From: JAIVHC01 sp049975505
GTDB lineage: Bacteria > Desulfobacterota > Desulfuromonadia > Desulfuromonadales > Desulfuromonadaceae
Direction: 5' to 3'
Length of the DNA: 34,975 nt
NCBI GenBank assembly: GCA_049975505.1
Contig: JBNGCY010000015.1
Location: 1 to 34,975 of the forward strand
The position numbers were made by a program, and so were the translations under genes. Positions 6,871 through 15,972 of the stretch are shown piece by piece; position 1 is the first letter of the stretch, and each line of letters begins with the position of its first letter. Under the pieces are notes generated by a model. The model did not search any database and was not told the DNA's origin. It saw only the letters and a program-made list of their open reading frames with translations.

Positions 6871-9666
6871 CTACAGCTCAGTTTTGGTTTCTATAATTTC
6901 GAAGGCCTCGATAACATCGCCAACCTTGATATCGTTATAATTCTCCAGACCGATACCACATTCGTATCCGGCTCTGACCTCTTTGGCATCATCTTTGAAG
7001 CGCTTCAAAGAGCTTAAGGTACCTTCCCAGATAACCACACTGTCACGCACCAGGCGAGCCCGGGAATTACGCCGCACAATGCCGTCCTGAACCATGCACC
7101 CGGCGATGGTACCGACCTTGGAAACATGAAAGGTGTCGCGCACCTCCACCCGGCCCAGATACTGCTCTTTCAGGGTGGGGGCAAGAAGGCCTTCCATGGC
7201 GTCTTTTACGTCGTTGACCGCATCGTAGATAATGCTGTAGAGGCGAATATCCACCCCTTCCTTTTCCGCCATGGCGGCAGCTTTCGGCTCCGGACGTACA
7301 TTAAAGCCGATAATTATCGCATCAGAGGCAGCGGCCAAAGATACATCGCTTTCCTTGATTCCGCCCACCGCGGTATGCACCACCGTAAGACGGCAGGTAT
7401 CAGTGGAGAGCTTCACCAGAGATTCCTTCAGCGCCTCGACCGACCCCTGAACATCAGCCTTGATGATAACCTTGAGTTCCTCGACATTGCCTTCCTGGAT
7501 CCGCGCATAGAGCTGATCGAGAGAGAGGCGACTGCTCTTTGCCAGCTCTGCCTCACGGCTCTTATGCTGGCGATGCTGCGCAACTTCCTTCGAGAGTTTC
7601 TCACTCTCAACTGCGTTGAGGGTATCACCGGCATCCGGAACCCCCTGCAGACCCGTAACCTCGACGGGGATCGATGGCCCGGCCTCCTGCACCTGTTCGC
7701 CGCGATCATTGATCATGGTACGCACGCGTCCGTGGTGTAATCCGGCCACAATGGGATCGCCTATTTTCAGAGTACCATCCTGAACCAGCACTGTAGCTAC
7801 AGCCCCCCGCCCCTTGTCCAGACGCGCTTCGACTATAGTACCGCGACAGCGCTTGGTGGGATCAGCTTTGAGATCCATCACCTCGGCCTGGAGCAGGATC
7901 ATCTCCAGCAGTTCTTCGAGATTGGTGCGCTGCTTGGCGGAAACTTCGACGAAGATGGTATCTCCACCCCAGTCCTCGGGGACGAGCTCAAATTCAGTGA
8001 GCTCCTGCTTCACCCGCTCCGGATTGGCTCCAGGCTTGTCTATTTTGTTTACCGCCACGATGATGGGGACTCCGGCCGCCTTCGAGTGGCTGATTGCCTC
8101 ACGTGTCTGCGGCATAACTCCGTCATCGGCAGCTACAACCAGAATTACGATATCGGTTACATGCGCCCCGCGGGAACGCATGGCGGTAAAGGCCTCATGC
8201 CCCGGGGTATCGAGGAATGAAATGGTTTTATCGTTCACCTGGACATCGTATGCGCCGATATGCTGCGTAATCCCCCCGGCTTCATCGTCGGCGATATGGG
8301 CGCTGCGAATAGCATCCAGAAGGCTGGTTTTGCCGTGATCGACATGCCCCATAATTGTCACTACAGGGGGACGCTGGGTGATATTGGCCGCCTTGCTTTC
8401 ATCCTCAATCGAGATATCATCATCGGTGCCGAGAATGCTTTCCTCATCAAAGGCGACATTTTCCACTTCATAGTTGAAGTCGGCGGCCAGAATAGCCGCA
8501 GATTCAAAATCAAGGGGATGGTTGATAGTCACCATGCTGCCTTGACGCATAAGTTCCTTGATGAGGTCGTTGGCCTTCACCCCCATGCGTTTCGCCAGTT
8601 CACCTACGGTGATGACATCACTGATTTTAATTTTGCGCTTGATCGCTTTGGGGACAGTGATTTCGGTCTGACGCGCAGGCTGCTGATTCTTCTTCCCTTT
8701 GCGGTTGCGCCCCATCCGGTCGGGCTTGTAGACCTCTACGCGCTCGCGTTTCTTGCCTCCGAAATCTTCAGCGTAGTCTTTAGAACCCTTGGACTTTTTC
8801 TTTCTACGGCGCTGATCACGCCCCTTATCACTGTCTGGATCCACCGGCACATCGACGAAATCCGGGGTTTTCGGTTTCCCTGCAGGAGCAGCATCACTCC
8901 GGCCAGCGGGAGCAGCAGGGCGCGCTCCGGCATGAGCCTTGCGTTTATCCCCCGCACCGGCTTTTTTGCCTCCGCGCGCAGACTGATCCTGACGCATGGC
9001 GGACTTGGGAAGCTCGACATGTCCGAGTATTCTGGCGCCTGTCCGGGTTGTGGTTTTCTGAGGTTTTTTCTCCTCGGTACCGGAAGAAACAATGGAGGCC
9101 ACATCTCTGGTGGGAGCGCGGCGTTCCTTCTCCGGAACCGTATCCGGAGCTGATGCATCCTTTTGCTTCTGCACACTCTCAGGTTTTTGCGCAGCGGAGT
9201 CAGCGACTGCAGCCGCGGTCTCTGATCCAGATGTTGCACCTGGTTCGGGCTGCACATGTTCTGCGCCGGCAGATGCTTTGTCCTGTTTCTGATCCTGAGC
9301 CGTTGCAGCGGCAGGCTTCTCATCCTGTATATCCTGCTCGGGCGCTGCAGATGCGGCAGCTGCGGGTTTTTCTTCTTCACCATCGGGTGTCTGGGAAGCA
9401 GGCGCCTTATCCTCAGTCTTTTCTTTAGGAGGCTGGGTTTTTCTGCGCCTGCGAATCAGACCGGTACTGATGCGCTCTTCCGCAAACGTTTCCTGGGGTT
9501 CTGTATCAGAACCGGCGTTATTATTTTCAAATTCCCTGACTGTTTTTTCGTCAATTACACTCATATGGCTTTTTGCTTCAACACCTTTATCGCGCAGTCG
9601 CTTGAGCATGTCCTTATTGCCCATCCCCAGGCGCTGCGCCAATTCATAAATTCTTATTTTTGCCAT
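6871..9666 (-). CDS. infB: Translation initiation factor IF-2
   Basis: IF-2 is the GTPase that delivers initiator fMet-tRNA to the 30S subunit and promotes subunit joining. The 931-residue protein has an N-terminal IF2_N segment (MAKIRIYELAQRLGMGNKDML) and then about 280 residues of charged, Ala/Pro/Glu/Lys-rich linker. A second IF2_N-like segment (ITVGELAKRMGVKANDLIKELM) precedes the GTPase domain, with GHVDHGKT at about residue 440, DTPGHEAF and NKID. Domains II, III and the fMet-tRNA-binding IV follow. The ATG at 9666 overlaps the upstream TGA as TGATG, implying coupling; GGGGAAG lies a few bases before it. The DUF503 gene found between infB and rbfA in some relatives is absent. Confidence 0.97.
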   Translation of the reverse strand: MAKIRIYELAQRLGMGNKDMLKRLRDKGVEAKSHMSVIDEKTVREFENNNAGSDTEPQETFAEERISTGLIRRRRKTQPPKEKTEDKAPASQTPDGEEEKPAAAASAAPEQDIQDEKPAAATAQDQKQDKASAGAEHVQPEPGATSGSETAAAVADSAAQKPESVQKQKDASAPDTVPEKERRAPTRDVASIVSSGTEEKKPQKTTTRTGARILGHVELPKSAMRQDQSARGGKKAGAGDKRKAHAGARPAAPAGRSDAAPAGKPKTPDFVDVPVDPDSDKGRDQRRRKKKSKGSKDYAEDFGGKKRERVEVYKPDRMGRNRKGKKNQQPARQTEITVPKAIKRKIKISDVITVGELAKRMGVKANDLIKELMRQGSMVTINHPLDFESAAILAADFNYEVENVAFDEESILGTDDDISIEDESKAANITQRPPVVTIMGHVDHGKTSLLDAIRSAHIADDEAGGITQHIGAYDVQVNDKTISFLDTPGHEAFTAMRSRGAHVTDIVILVVAADDGVMPQTREAISHSKAAGVPIIVAVNKIDKPGANPERVKQELTEFELVPEDWGGDTIFVEVSAKQRTNLEELLEMILLQAEVMDLKADPTKRCRGTIVEARLDKGRGAVATVLVQDGTLKIGDPIVAGLHHGRVRTMINDRGEQVQEAGPSIPVEVTGLQGVPDAGDTLNAVESEKLSKEVAQHRQHKSREAELAKSSRLSLDQLYARIQEGNVEELKVIIKADVQGSVEALKESLVKLSTDTCRLTVVHTAVGGIKESDVSLAAASDAIIIGFNVRPEPKAAAMAEKEGVDIRLYSIIYDAVNDVKDAMEGLLAPTLKEQYLGRVEVRDTFHVSKVGTIAGCMVQDGIVRRNSRARLVRDSVVIWEGTLSSLKRFKDDAKEVRAGYECGIGLENYNDIKVGDVIEAFEIIETKTEL

Positions 9667-10274
9667 CAAACTTCCCCCATCACATCTACATATCGTTGCA
9701 ACTCGCTTTTGAGCGTGCGTGCAAGCGAACTTTTTTTCAGCAAAACTGCGCTGCGCTCTCCCCCACCCAGGGCCTGAGACAATATTTGCTTGTCAATTCC
9801 GCGCATCACCCTGATGTCATGCGCCTGCACCTGGTGCTGCAGTTTAGCGGCGGCAGAAGCAGCCATATCGTCAGCCACCAGCACCCATGCCACTTCATGC
9901 GGGCGCCGCAGCGCGTTGGCAATCGCATGCTGGCCACTCACCGCCACACCGGATTTACGTGCCATCCCCAGCAGTGATACCACCTTAGCCAGAATCTGAG
10001 TACGTAACTGCTGTACAATAACATGGATGGATGCCGGTTTACAGGGGCGTTTAAAGGCACGCGCAAAAGCCTGTGTATCCAGGGCCTTTGTATAACACCT
10101 TGAGTCACTGCAGGTGTATGCTCCTCGACCCGGCAATTTGTGTCGATAGTCTAGCAGCAGTTCACCAGCAGGCGAACACACAAATCGGAGCAATTCATGC
10201 GCCGGAAGCTTTTTACGGCACACTATGCAACTGCGCTGTGGTCCTGCTGTATGCTCAGCTACCTGTTTTGTCAT
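9666..10274 (-). CDS. YlxR (DUF448) fused to an L7Ae-like domain
   Basis: The 202-residue protein begins with a YlxR/DUF448 domain (residues about 12-90). It shows RSCIVCRKKLPAHELLRFV and the PGRGAYTCSDSRCYTKAL motif. The rest (about 95-202) looks like an L7Ae/L30e-type RNA-binding domain related to YlxQ (LLGMARKSGVAVSGQHAI, VLVADDMAASAAAKL). In Bacillus these are two neighbouring genes between nusA and infB; here they form one protein in the same place. YlxR and YlxQ are thought to be RNA-binding, with YlxR linked to RNase P or transcription in some bacteria, but the role is not settled. The ATG at 10274, 8 nt past the nusA stop, is preferred over an alternative at 10325 inside nusA. Confidence 0.85.
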   Translation of the reverse strand: MTKQVAEHTAGPQRSCIVCRKKLPAHELLRFVCSPAGELLLDYRHKLPGRGAYTCSDSRCYTKALDTQAFARAFKRPCKPASIHVIVQQLRTQILAKVVSLLGMARKSGVAVSGQHAIANALRRPHEVAWVLVADDMAASAAAKLQHQVQAHDIRVMRGIDKQILSQALGGGERSAVLLKKSSLARTLKSELQRYVDVMGEV

Positions 10275-10284
10275 TGAAGCTCGC

Positions 10285-11496
10285 TTATTCAGGTCTGGAA
10301 TCGCTTTCTTCTTCTCCGGCGGCATCTGCGCTTACGCTCTCTTCATCAGCAGGCTCAGAAGCAGGCCGCCCATCTTCAACAAAATGCCCGGCGTCTTCTG
10401 CTGCTGCAGCACTAACCTCTGCGCTCACAGCCTCATCCTCACCCGGAGCTTCTTCAGCCAGTTCCGCTGCACGGCTCTCGCTCTTGATATCGATCTTCCA
10501 GCCCAGAAGTCTTGCGGCCAGGCGCACATTCTGCCCTTTTTTGCCGATGGCCAGAGAAAGCTGATCGTCCGGAACAATCACCTCCATGGACTCCTCTTCG
10601 TTGTCCACATACACGCGCGAAACCTCCGCCGGAGCAAGGGCAGAGCAGGCGAAACGCGCCATATCGGGCGACCACGGCACAATGTCAATCTTTTCGCTGC
10701 GCAGTTCGGATACCACGTTCTGCACCCGGGAACCGCGCATTCCCACGCATGCGCCCACCGGATCCACATCGGGATCGTGCGATACCACCGCGATCTTGGC
10801 GCGACTGCCCGGTTCACGCGAACAGGATACAATCTCCACAATCCCTTCGGTAATTTCCGGGACTTCGGTTTTAAACAACTCGACCACCAGTTGCGGATGA
10901 GCACGGGACAGAATGATCTGCGGCCCCTTGTTTGACTTCTCCACCTTGGCAATATAGGCGCGGATGCGATCACCCTGACGGTAGATTTCCCGCGGAATCT
11001 GTTCACGTCGTGGCAGAGTGGCCTCGGCACGTCCGAGATCAACGATGAGATCCCCGCGTTCATAACGCCGGACGATGCCGTTTACCAGTTCGCCTACCCG
11101 CTCAATGAACTCATTGTAGATCAGATCCCGCTCCGCTTCGCGCACTTTCTGGACAATTACCTGTTTGGCTGTCTGTGCTGCAATGCGACTGAACTCACTG
11201 GCTTCCATTTTCATCCCCAGGGAATCGCCGCATTCAACATCCGGATCGATCTCCCGGGCTTCTTCAATATCGATCTCTTTATATGAATCCTGAACCTCAT
11301 CCACCACCACGACAAACTCAAACAACTCAACTTCCCCGATTTCCGGATTGTAATGTGCTTCGATGTCGCGCGTATTGCGAAATTTCTTGTTTGCCGCTGA
11401 GAGTACTGCCGACTCCAGAGCTTCGACCAGTATCTCCCGGTCAACTCCCTTGTCTTTAACAACCTGATCAATTACGTGGTTGAGATTTACAACCAT
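10285..11496 (-). CDS. nusA: Transcription termination/antitermination factor NusA
   Basis: NusA binds RNA polymerase and nascent RNA and modulates pausing, termination and antitermination. The 403-residue product has the N-terminal polymerase-binding domain (about 1-130) and an S1 domain (VNGIVRRYERGDLIVDLGRAEATLP). Tandem KH domains follow (DPVGACVGMRGSRVQNVVSEL; LAIGKKGQNVRLAARLLGWKIDIKSE). It ends in a short, strongly acidic tail of about 55 residues rather than the acidic repeats of E. coli NusA, which is normal for many non-gammaproteobacteria. The ATG at 11496 has AGGAG six bases upstream. The 191-nt gap to rimP holds small palindromes but no feature I would name. Confidence 0.96.
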   Translation of the reverse strand: MVVNLNHVIDQVVKDKGVDREILVEALESAVLSAANKKFRNTRDIEAHYNPEIGEVELFEFVVVVDEVQDSYKEIDIEEAREIDPDVECGDSLGMKMEASEFSRIAAQTAKQVIVQKVREAERDLIYNEFIERVGELVNGIVRRYERGDLIVDLGRAEATLPRREQIPREIYRQGDRIRAYIAKVEKSNKGPQIILSRAHPQLVVELFKTEVPEITEGIVEIVSCSREPGSRAKIAVVSHDPDVDPVGACVGMRGSRVQNVVSELRSEKIDIVPWSPDMARFACSALAPAEVSRVYVDNEEESMEVIVPDDQLSLAIGKKGQNVRLAARLLGWKIDIKSESRAAELAEEAPGEDEAVSAEVSAAAAEDAGHFVEDGRPASEPADEESVSADAAGEEESDSRPE

Positions 11497-11687
11497 TTTA
11501 ATCTCCTATACTGGTGCTGGTCACGTTAACTTCCCCCCAAAGTGGGTACGGATCAGCTTCAATCATAAAGTTAAAAGCCTGTGTTCCGTTGCATATATGT
11601 ATGCTCCGGAAAATTCCGAAGGACGAAACATGGCATATCTTCGAGCTATCTATGCAAGTAGCATCAAGCTTGACGGATAAAAGGGCA

Positions 11688-12176
11688 TCAAAACTGAGGG
11701 TCCAGGTTTGCATTATCAATTTCGTGCAGGGGTATGCGCACCTCCCCACCCTTGCTGTCGCTCTGCCCTACAACCACGCTCTCATTATCCAGACCTTGGA
11801 GTTTCCCGATAAATGTCTTGCGCGTATACCCGCGCATATCAGGGTCAAGCAGTGAACGTGTCTTTATCCTGACCATTTCACCTGCAAAGCGCGTATAGTC
11901 ATCCCTTTTTTTCAGTGGACGATCCAGACCCGGAGATGAGACCTCAAGCCGGTATGCCGAGGGGACAACATCCTCAACGTCGAGCACGGTACTGAATTCA
12001 CGGCTGAAATCAGCGCAGTCATCCAGAGTGACGCCACCCTCTTTGTCAATATACACACACAGCACCCACTGGCGTCCCTGCTGGCGGAATTCAACATCCA
12101 CCAACTCCAGCCCGAATTCAGCCACAATGGGAGCCGCAAGCTCTTCCACCTGTTTTTCCACACTTTGTGTAGACAT
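11688..12176 (-). CDS. rimP: Ribosome maturation factor RimP
   Basis: RimP is required for assembly of the 30S subunit. The 162-residue protein shows the family pattern EFGLELVDVEFRQQGRQWVLCVYIDKEGGVTLDDC, SREFSTVLDVED and the hallmark YRLEVSSPGLDRPLKKRDDYTRFAGE. The SH3-like C-terminal domain follows (FIGKLQGLDNESVVV). The ATG at 12176 is chosen because it gives the usual length; the frame continues 22 codons upstream without similarity. As first gene after the terminator at 12244-12269, rimP probably begins its own transcription unit, but no convincing promoter can be seen in the 67 nt between. Confidence 0.95.
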   Translation of the reverse strand: MSTQSVEKQVEELAAPIVAEFGLELVDVEFRQQGRQWVLCVYIDKEGGVTLDDCADFSREFSTVLDVEDVVPSAYRLEVSSPGLDRPLKKRDDYTRFAGEMVRIKTRSLLDPDMRGYTRKTFIGKLQGLDNESVVVGQSDSKGGEVRIPLHEIDNANLDPQF

Positions 12177-12243
12177 ATTCAACCCCGAGCCCTGATTGGT
12201 CCTTTTTGCACAAGCGATACGCAGGGCATAAATTTCATGCAAT

Positions 12244-12269
12244 AAAAAAAGTGAGCTTTGGGCTCACTT
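12244..12269 (-). terminator. Rho-independent terminator after rlmD
   Basis: On the minus strand AAGTGAGC (12262-12269) pairs perfectly with GCTCACTT (12249-12256) around a 5-nt loop and is followed by a T run (12244-12250). It closes the vor-to-rlmD operon about 100 nt past the rlmD stop and separates it from rimP. Confidence 0.9.
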
Positions 12270-12371
12270 CTGATGGTGCAGCAGAAAAGAAGACTTTAAA
12301 CGCGCAAACGTTAACACACTACCACCAGCGAACGCAACTAAAATATATCCAGCGCTGTTGCGTACATATCC

Positions 12372-13691
12372 CTAAATGCGCTCCAGCATAGCTACCACTT
12401 CACAGTGATGGGTATGCGGAAACATATCCACCCCGCGCACAAACTTCAGGACAAAACCTGAACGGGTCAGGATTGTGATATCGCGCAGCATGGTCTGCTG
12501 ATCGCAGGAAACATACACGATTCGCCCTGCCGTTGAATTTTCAAGCAAGGTCACCGCGGCTTTAGCTCCGGCACGTGGCGGATCCAGCACCACTACATCC
12601 GGAGGGGGCAGATCGACCGAAGTATCAGCTAAAAAGCGTCCTACATCCTCAGCAATGAAATGGGTATTTGCCAGATCGTGGGCACATGCATTGTGTTGCG
12701 CCCGTTTAATCGCCTGGGAGTTGGCCTCAACTCCGACAACCAGGCCCGCCTGTCTGGCAAGAGGGAGGGCAAAATTCCCAACCCCACAGTACAGATCATA
12801 CACCGTAGTGCGCTCATCAACCCCGGCCACCTCAAGCATCTGGGCTACCAGGGCGCGATTCTGCGCCAGATTGACCTGGCAGAAATCCTGTGCTCCGTAT
12901 TCAAGGCACAATCCTGAAGCCTCAGGGTTAAAACTCAGCTCCTCTCTGCCCTGCACGCATACCGGCTGGGCCTGATGAAGCGAAATGTCCGTTGCCCGGG
13001 CTACAAGAATTGCAGCCTCCCAGGCGGCTGTACGCTTTTTAACCCACTTCACAAAGGAATCTACCTTTGCGAGGCAGTGAAACACCACCCGCACCCCGCC
13101 GTTATCGCCTGTGCTTATATCAATCCGGGAGATATGCACACCATAGGGGCTGCGGTTGAGCAGCTGACGCAGGGGCCAGAGGAGCGCCTGCAGACGCGGA
13201 TGGAGTACCGGGCATGCGTGCAGGTCTGTAACTTTGTGGGTACCTGAACGATAGAAACCCAGGACAAAGGTTCCTGCCACTTCCGCACATTTCAGCTGAG
13301 CCCGACAGCGGTAGCCGATGTGAGCCGGAGCGGGAAGAAAGTCACGCAGAGCCCGGACAGCTTCCGCCCCCAGGGAATGGGCCAGATTCTGTTCGAGCAG
13401 ATGGTGTTTCCAGGTGCACTGCCGGGCATAGCTGAGCATCTGCCACTCACACCCGCCGCAAGTGCCGAAATGGGGGCATAGCGGCTCCTGACGTGAATCC
13501 CCGGGTTCGAGTACTTCGACCAGTTCAGCTTTTATGTAGCGTTTATATGCACGCCGCACATGATAGCGCACCCGGTCACCCGGGACAGTGTACGGCACGA
13601 ACACCGTGCGCCCGTCTGCTGCCCGGCCAAGGCCATCACCACCGTAAACCAGCGTGTCGATTTTTGTTATGTCCGCTGAAAAATTACTCAC
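12372..13691 (-). CDS. rlmD: 23S rRNA (uracil-5-)-methyltransferase, RlmD/RumA family
   Basis: The family makes m5U in 23S rRNA (U1939 in E. coli, RlmD) or related positions. The 439-residue protein has an N-terminal TRAM domain (VYGGDGLGRAADGRTVFVPYTVPGD). An iron-sulfur cluster motif CPHFGTCGGC follows, with a later ACPV Cys. The SAM-binding motif is VYDLYCGVGNFALPLA, with DPPRAG and catalytic Cys in IVYVSCDQ. The family is clear, but the exact target (RlmD versus RlmC-type) cannot be read from sequence. It starts at a GTG whose first bases overlap the upstream stop (GTGA); there is no good ribosome-binding site, so translation is probably coupled. Confidence 0.92.
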   Translation of the reverse strand: MSNFSADITKIDTLVYGGDGLGRAADGRTVFVPYTVPGDRVRYHVRRAYKRYIKAELVEVLEPGDSRQEPLCPHFGTCGGCEWQMLSYARQCTWKHHLLEQNLAHSLGAEAVRALRDFLPAPAHIGYRCRAQLKCAEVAGTFVLGFYRSGTHKVTDLHACPVLHPRLQALLWPLRQLLNRSPYGVHISRIDISTGDNGGVRVVFHCLAKVDSFVKWVKKRTAAWEAAILVARATDISLHQAQPVCVQGREELSFNPEASGLCLEYGAQDFCQVNLAQNRALVAQMLEVAGVDERTTVYDLYCGVGNFALPLARQAGLVVGVEANSQAIKRAQHNACAHDLANTHFIAEDVGRFLADTSVDLPPPDVVVLDPPRAGAKAAVTLLENSTAGRIVYVSCDQQTMLRDITILTRSGFVLKFVRGVDMFPHTHHCEVVAMLERI

Positions 13692-14002
13692 GAGGGCTTA
13701 AAACGCTTCTTTATCCGGGCTTCGGCAAAGCGCTGCGGAAAATCCCGGCGCTGCAGATAGGGCATGATCAGACGGGTGAATGAATCGAGCAACTCCTGTT
13801 TGGCACTATCCAGGGAGGCTGAATCAACGCCCATTTTTTCCAGCTTTTTGAACAGATGCCAACGCGCATGCTCTTCCTGGGGGAGTGCGCATTTAACCTC
13901 AATACACACCCGGTAATAATCACCGTAGTAGCGTGCACTGGTATCGGCAAAATCGAGCTTCATCCCGTTGGGCAGGGTTTGCGGTTCAGGTAGTTCAAAC
14001 AT
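13688..14002 (-). CDS. Small protein of unknown function between trmJ and rlmD
   Basis: I do not recognise this 104-residue protein. It is mixed-charge and soluble, with no signal peptide or membrane segment. It has a Pro-rich start (MFELPEPQTLPNGM), a central beta-like segment (YYGDYYRVCIEVKCAL), a predicted helical middle and a very basic C-terminus (FAEARIKKRFKPS). It overlaps trmJ by 8 nt and rlmD by 4 nt, so it is almost certainly translated with both. I start it at the ATG at 14002, with GGAAGAG upstream; an ATG five codons earlier is possible. Its position among RNA methyltransferases and the basic tail suggest an RNA- or ribosome-related role, but that is inference. Confidence 0.7.
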   Translation of the reverse strand: MFELPEPQTLPNGMKLDFADTSARYYGDYYRVCIEVKCALPQEEHARWHLFKKLEKMGVDSASLDSAKQELLDSFTRLIMPYLQRRDFPQRFAEARIKKRFKPS

Positions 14003-14792
14003 TGGTATCTCTTCCATTGTTACGGGTTTGGTCCTGAGTTGGTGTTTCAACCTGGGAATTGAGCCAGTCGATGCGGCTCCACAGGCCGCGCAATATGCGG
14101 ACATCGCGTTCGCTGAGACCGTTTTTGCCGAATATGCGCCGGAAACTGCGCAGAATGTGATCCGGATTGCTCTCATCCAGATAGCCGGCACGGGTCAGAG
14201 TAGTGCGCATATGCGCAAACATATTTTCGATGCTGGTGCCGTGTGCAAGAGTGCGTGCCCCCGCATGCTTACCTTCCCCGCGAGCCCGGGCTTTGGAGAG
14301 CTCGTATACGCACAGAGACACTGCCTGGGCCAGATTCATGGAAGGCAGTTCATCGCTGGTGGGGATGGTTATGAAGCGCTGACACAGATCGAGTTCTTCA
14401 GTAAGCAGGCCACGATCCTCGCGGCCGAACACCAGCGCAGCGGGGGCTTCACCGGCGACACTCCTCAATGTCTCCCCGATCTGATCGGGGTGAATAAAGT
14501 CTTCGCGGTAGCGCCCGAAACGGCGTGTGGTGGCAAAGGCATAACAGGTGTCCGCCAAGGCTTCTCCCAGGTTGGGATATACGCGTGCGGATTCAAGCAG
14601 ATCTCCGGCTTTTACCGCCATGCGCCGGGCTTCGTCGCTCAGATGATCAACCTGCGGATTTACCAGGCGCAAATCGCTGAAGGCGAAATTGGCCATAGCC
14701 CGGCAGACCGCCCCGATATTGAGGGCTCCCTGAGGTTCCACCAGCACAACAGCGGTGGAACTGAGCCAGCAGGCATGTTCATTTTCAGACAT
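13995..14792 (-). CDS. trmJ: SpoU-family RNA methyltransferase TrmJ-like
   Basis: TrmJ makes the 2'-O-methyl at position 32 of certain tRNAs. The 265-residue protein begins VVLVEPQGALNIGAVCRAMANFAFSDLRLVNPQ, the SPOUT motif 1 region of this subfamily. It continues with YAFATTRRFGRYRED, LVFGREDRGLLTEELDLC (motif 2) and TIPTSDELPSMNLAQAVSLCVYEL (motif 3, the knot). The C-terminal extension carries the usual TrmJ helices (FAHMRTTLTRAGYLDESNPDHILRSFRRIFGK). The substrate is inferred from the subfamily. It overlaps both rsmE and the small downstream gene. The ATG at 14792 was chosen; a GTG two codons earlier is also possible. Confidence 0.9.
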   Translation of the reverse strand: MSENEHACWLSSTAVVLVEPQGALNIGAVCRAMANFAFSDLRLVNPQVDHLSDEARRMAVKAGDLLESARVYPNLGEALADTCYAFATTRRFGRYREDFIHPDQIGETLRSVAGEAPAALVFGREDRGLLTEELDLCQRFITIPTSDELPSMNLAQAVSLCVYELSKARARGEGKHAGARTLAHGTSIENMFAHMRTTLTRAGYLDESNPDHILRSFRRIFGKNGLSERDVRILRGLWSRIDWLNSQVETPTQDQTRNNGRDTNV

Positions 14793-15552
14793 AGTCACCT
14801 GCCAGTCCCTGAATCAATGTGGCCCCAACGATCGCCGCCGTTTCCGTGCGCAGAATACGTGCTCCCAGGGTTACAGGAAGGATTCCGTGCTGCTGTGCCC
14901 TGTCAATCTCCCGCACACTGAAACCCCCTTCCGGGCCTACTACCACAGCCACCTGCGCAAGGCGCGACATATTCAAAGCCGCGTGCATGCTCCAGCTGCC
15001 ACCCTGTTCCGCGAGCAGAATCCTGACATCCACATCCTGCACTTCGCTCAGGATTTCAGACCAGCTCATTACCGGGTAAAGTTCGGGAATTTGTGCCCGC
15101 CTGCACTGACATGCGGCTTTGCGCACCACCTCGGGCCAGCGATGCGATTTGCCCTGGTAGGCATCGCGCTCCCGCAGGGAGATGGAGCGCTCACTGGTAA
15201 AGGGAACAATGCGCGTGACACCGATTTCGGTGAGTTTCTGGAGTATCCATTCAAAGCGCTCCTTTTGCGGCAACGCCTGATACACGTGGATTTCCACCGG
15301 GCTTTCCGGGTTACAGATGCGCTCAAAAGGGATCAGCCTGATACAGCGCTCATCCCTGTGTTTCACCCGGGCACGATAAAACTCTCCGGCGCCATCTGCG
15401 AGGGTGATAATTTCACCACAGCGTGTCTGCCAGGTCTCAAGCGCTCTGATCATCTCAGGATCACACAGCTCAACCTCGCTCTCCAGACTCAACCGCTCTG
15501 GCGTGCAGATCCGGCTGGGCGCCCCACCGTTATTCACGCATGAACGGAGCAT
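14785..15552 (-). CDS. rsmE: 16S rRNA m3U1498 methyltransferase
   Basis: RsmE methylates N3 of U1498 in 16S rRNA near the decoding centre. The 255-residue protein has an N-terminal PUA-like part and a C-terminal SPOUT knot. Signatures are QALPQKERFEWILQKLTEIGVTRIVPFTSERS, VVRKAACQCRRAQIPEL, VVVGPEGGFSVREID and LGARILRTETAAIVG. The ATG at 15552 has GGGAGG a few bases upstream and gives the family length. The frame continues 42 codons further upstream, but that part is antisense-like sequence within holC. It overlaps holC by 23 nt and trmJ by 8 nt. Confidence 0.94.
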   Translation of the reverse strand: MLRSCVNNGGAPSRICTPERLSLESEVELCDPEMIRALETWQTRCGEIITLADGAGEFYRARVKHRDERCIRLIPFERICNPESPVEIHVYQALPQKERFEWILQKLTEIGVTRIVPFTSERSISLRERDAYQGKSHRWPEVVRKAACQCRRAQIPELYPVMSWSEILSEVQDVDVRILLAEQGGSWSMHAALNMSRLAQVAVVVGPEGGFSVREIDRAQQHGILPVTLGARILRTETAAIVGATLIQGLAGDYV

Positions 15553-15955
15553 ATCCCTCCCTGCGCCATGCGGCAAAACGCTTGCGTGCCCGCGCCACTT
15601 CATCCTCGGCATAGGTGGGGGCAAACTCCACCACATGCTGAAACCGGCGTGCGAAGGCAAAGGAACAGGGCACGCCACTAATCAGCACCTGCGCGGCATT
15701 GCTGTTGTTTTCCTGCGTGGTTATCACTACCGGTTCGGCAAAACTGTTCACGGCGCCGTTATCCCACACATGGGGCAGAAATGAGCCTTTCTCCCACACC
15801 CACATATAGCGATCCAATGCCATCGCCTGCTCATCGTTTTCCACTACCACCAGAACCCGTAAGTGCTGCTCAAAAAATTCCCGCGCCAGACGGCACAGCC
15901 ACGGTGCCATACCGGGATGTTCGAGTTTTATGAATTCAACGCGGGTAGTATGCAT
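15530..15955 (-). CDS. holC: DNA polymerase III chi subunit
   Basis: Chi links the clamp-loader complex to single-stranded DNA-binding protein at the replication fork. The 141-residue product follows the family pattern throughout. It has RVEFIKLEHP near the start, LCRLAREFFEQHLRVLVVVENDEQAMALDRYMWVWEKGSFLPHVWDNG, PVVITTQENN and the C-terminal FQHVVEFAP with RKRFAAWRREGYAPF. No clear ribosome-binding site precedes the ATG, which is 17 nt after the vorC stop. Its presence in a metabolic and RNA-modification operon is unexpected but the family match is good. Confidence 0.85.
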   Translation of the reverse strand: MHTTRVEFIKLEHPGMAPWLCRLAREFFEQHLRVLVVVENDEQAMALDRYMWVWEKGSFLPHVWDNGAVNSFAEPVVITTQENNSNAAQVLISGVPCSFAFARRFQHVVEFAPTYAEDEVARARKRFAAWRREGYAPFMRE

Positions 15956-15972
15956 GGGATCAACAGGGTAAT

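Noticed and set aside
12177..12243. Promoter for rimP and a tRNA gene upstream of rimP, as in E. coli
   Set aside because: No tRNA cloverleaf is present, and the best -35/-10 pair has a -10 with only three matches.
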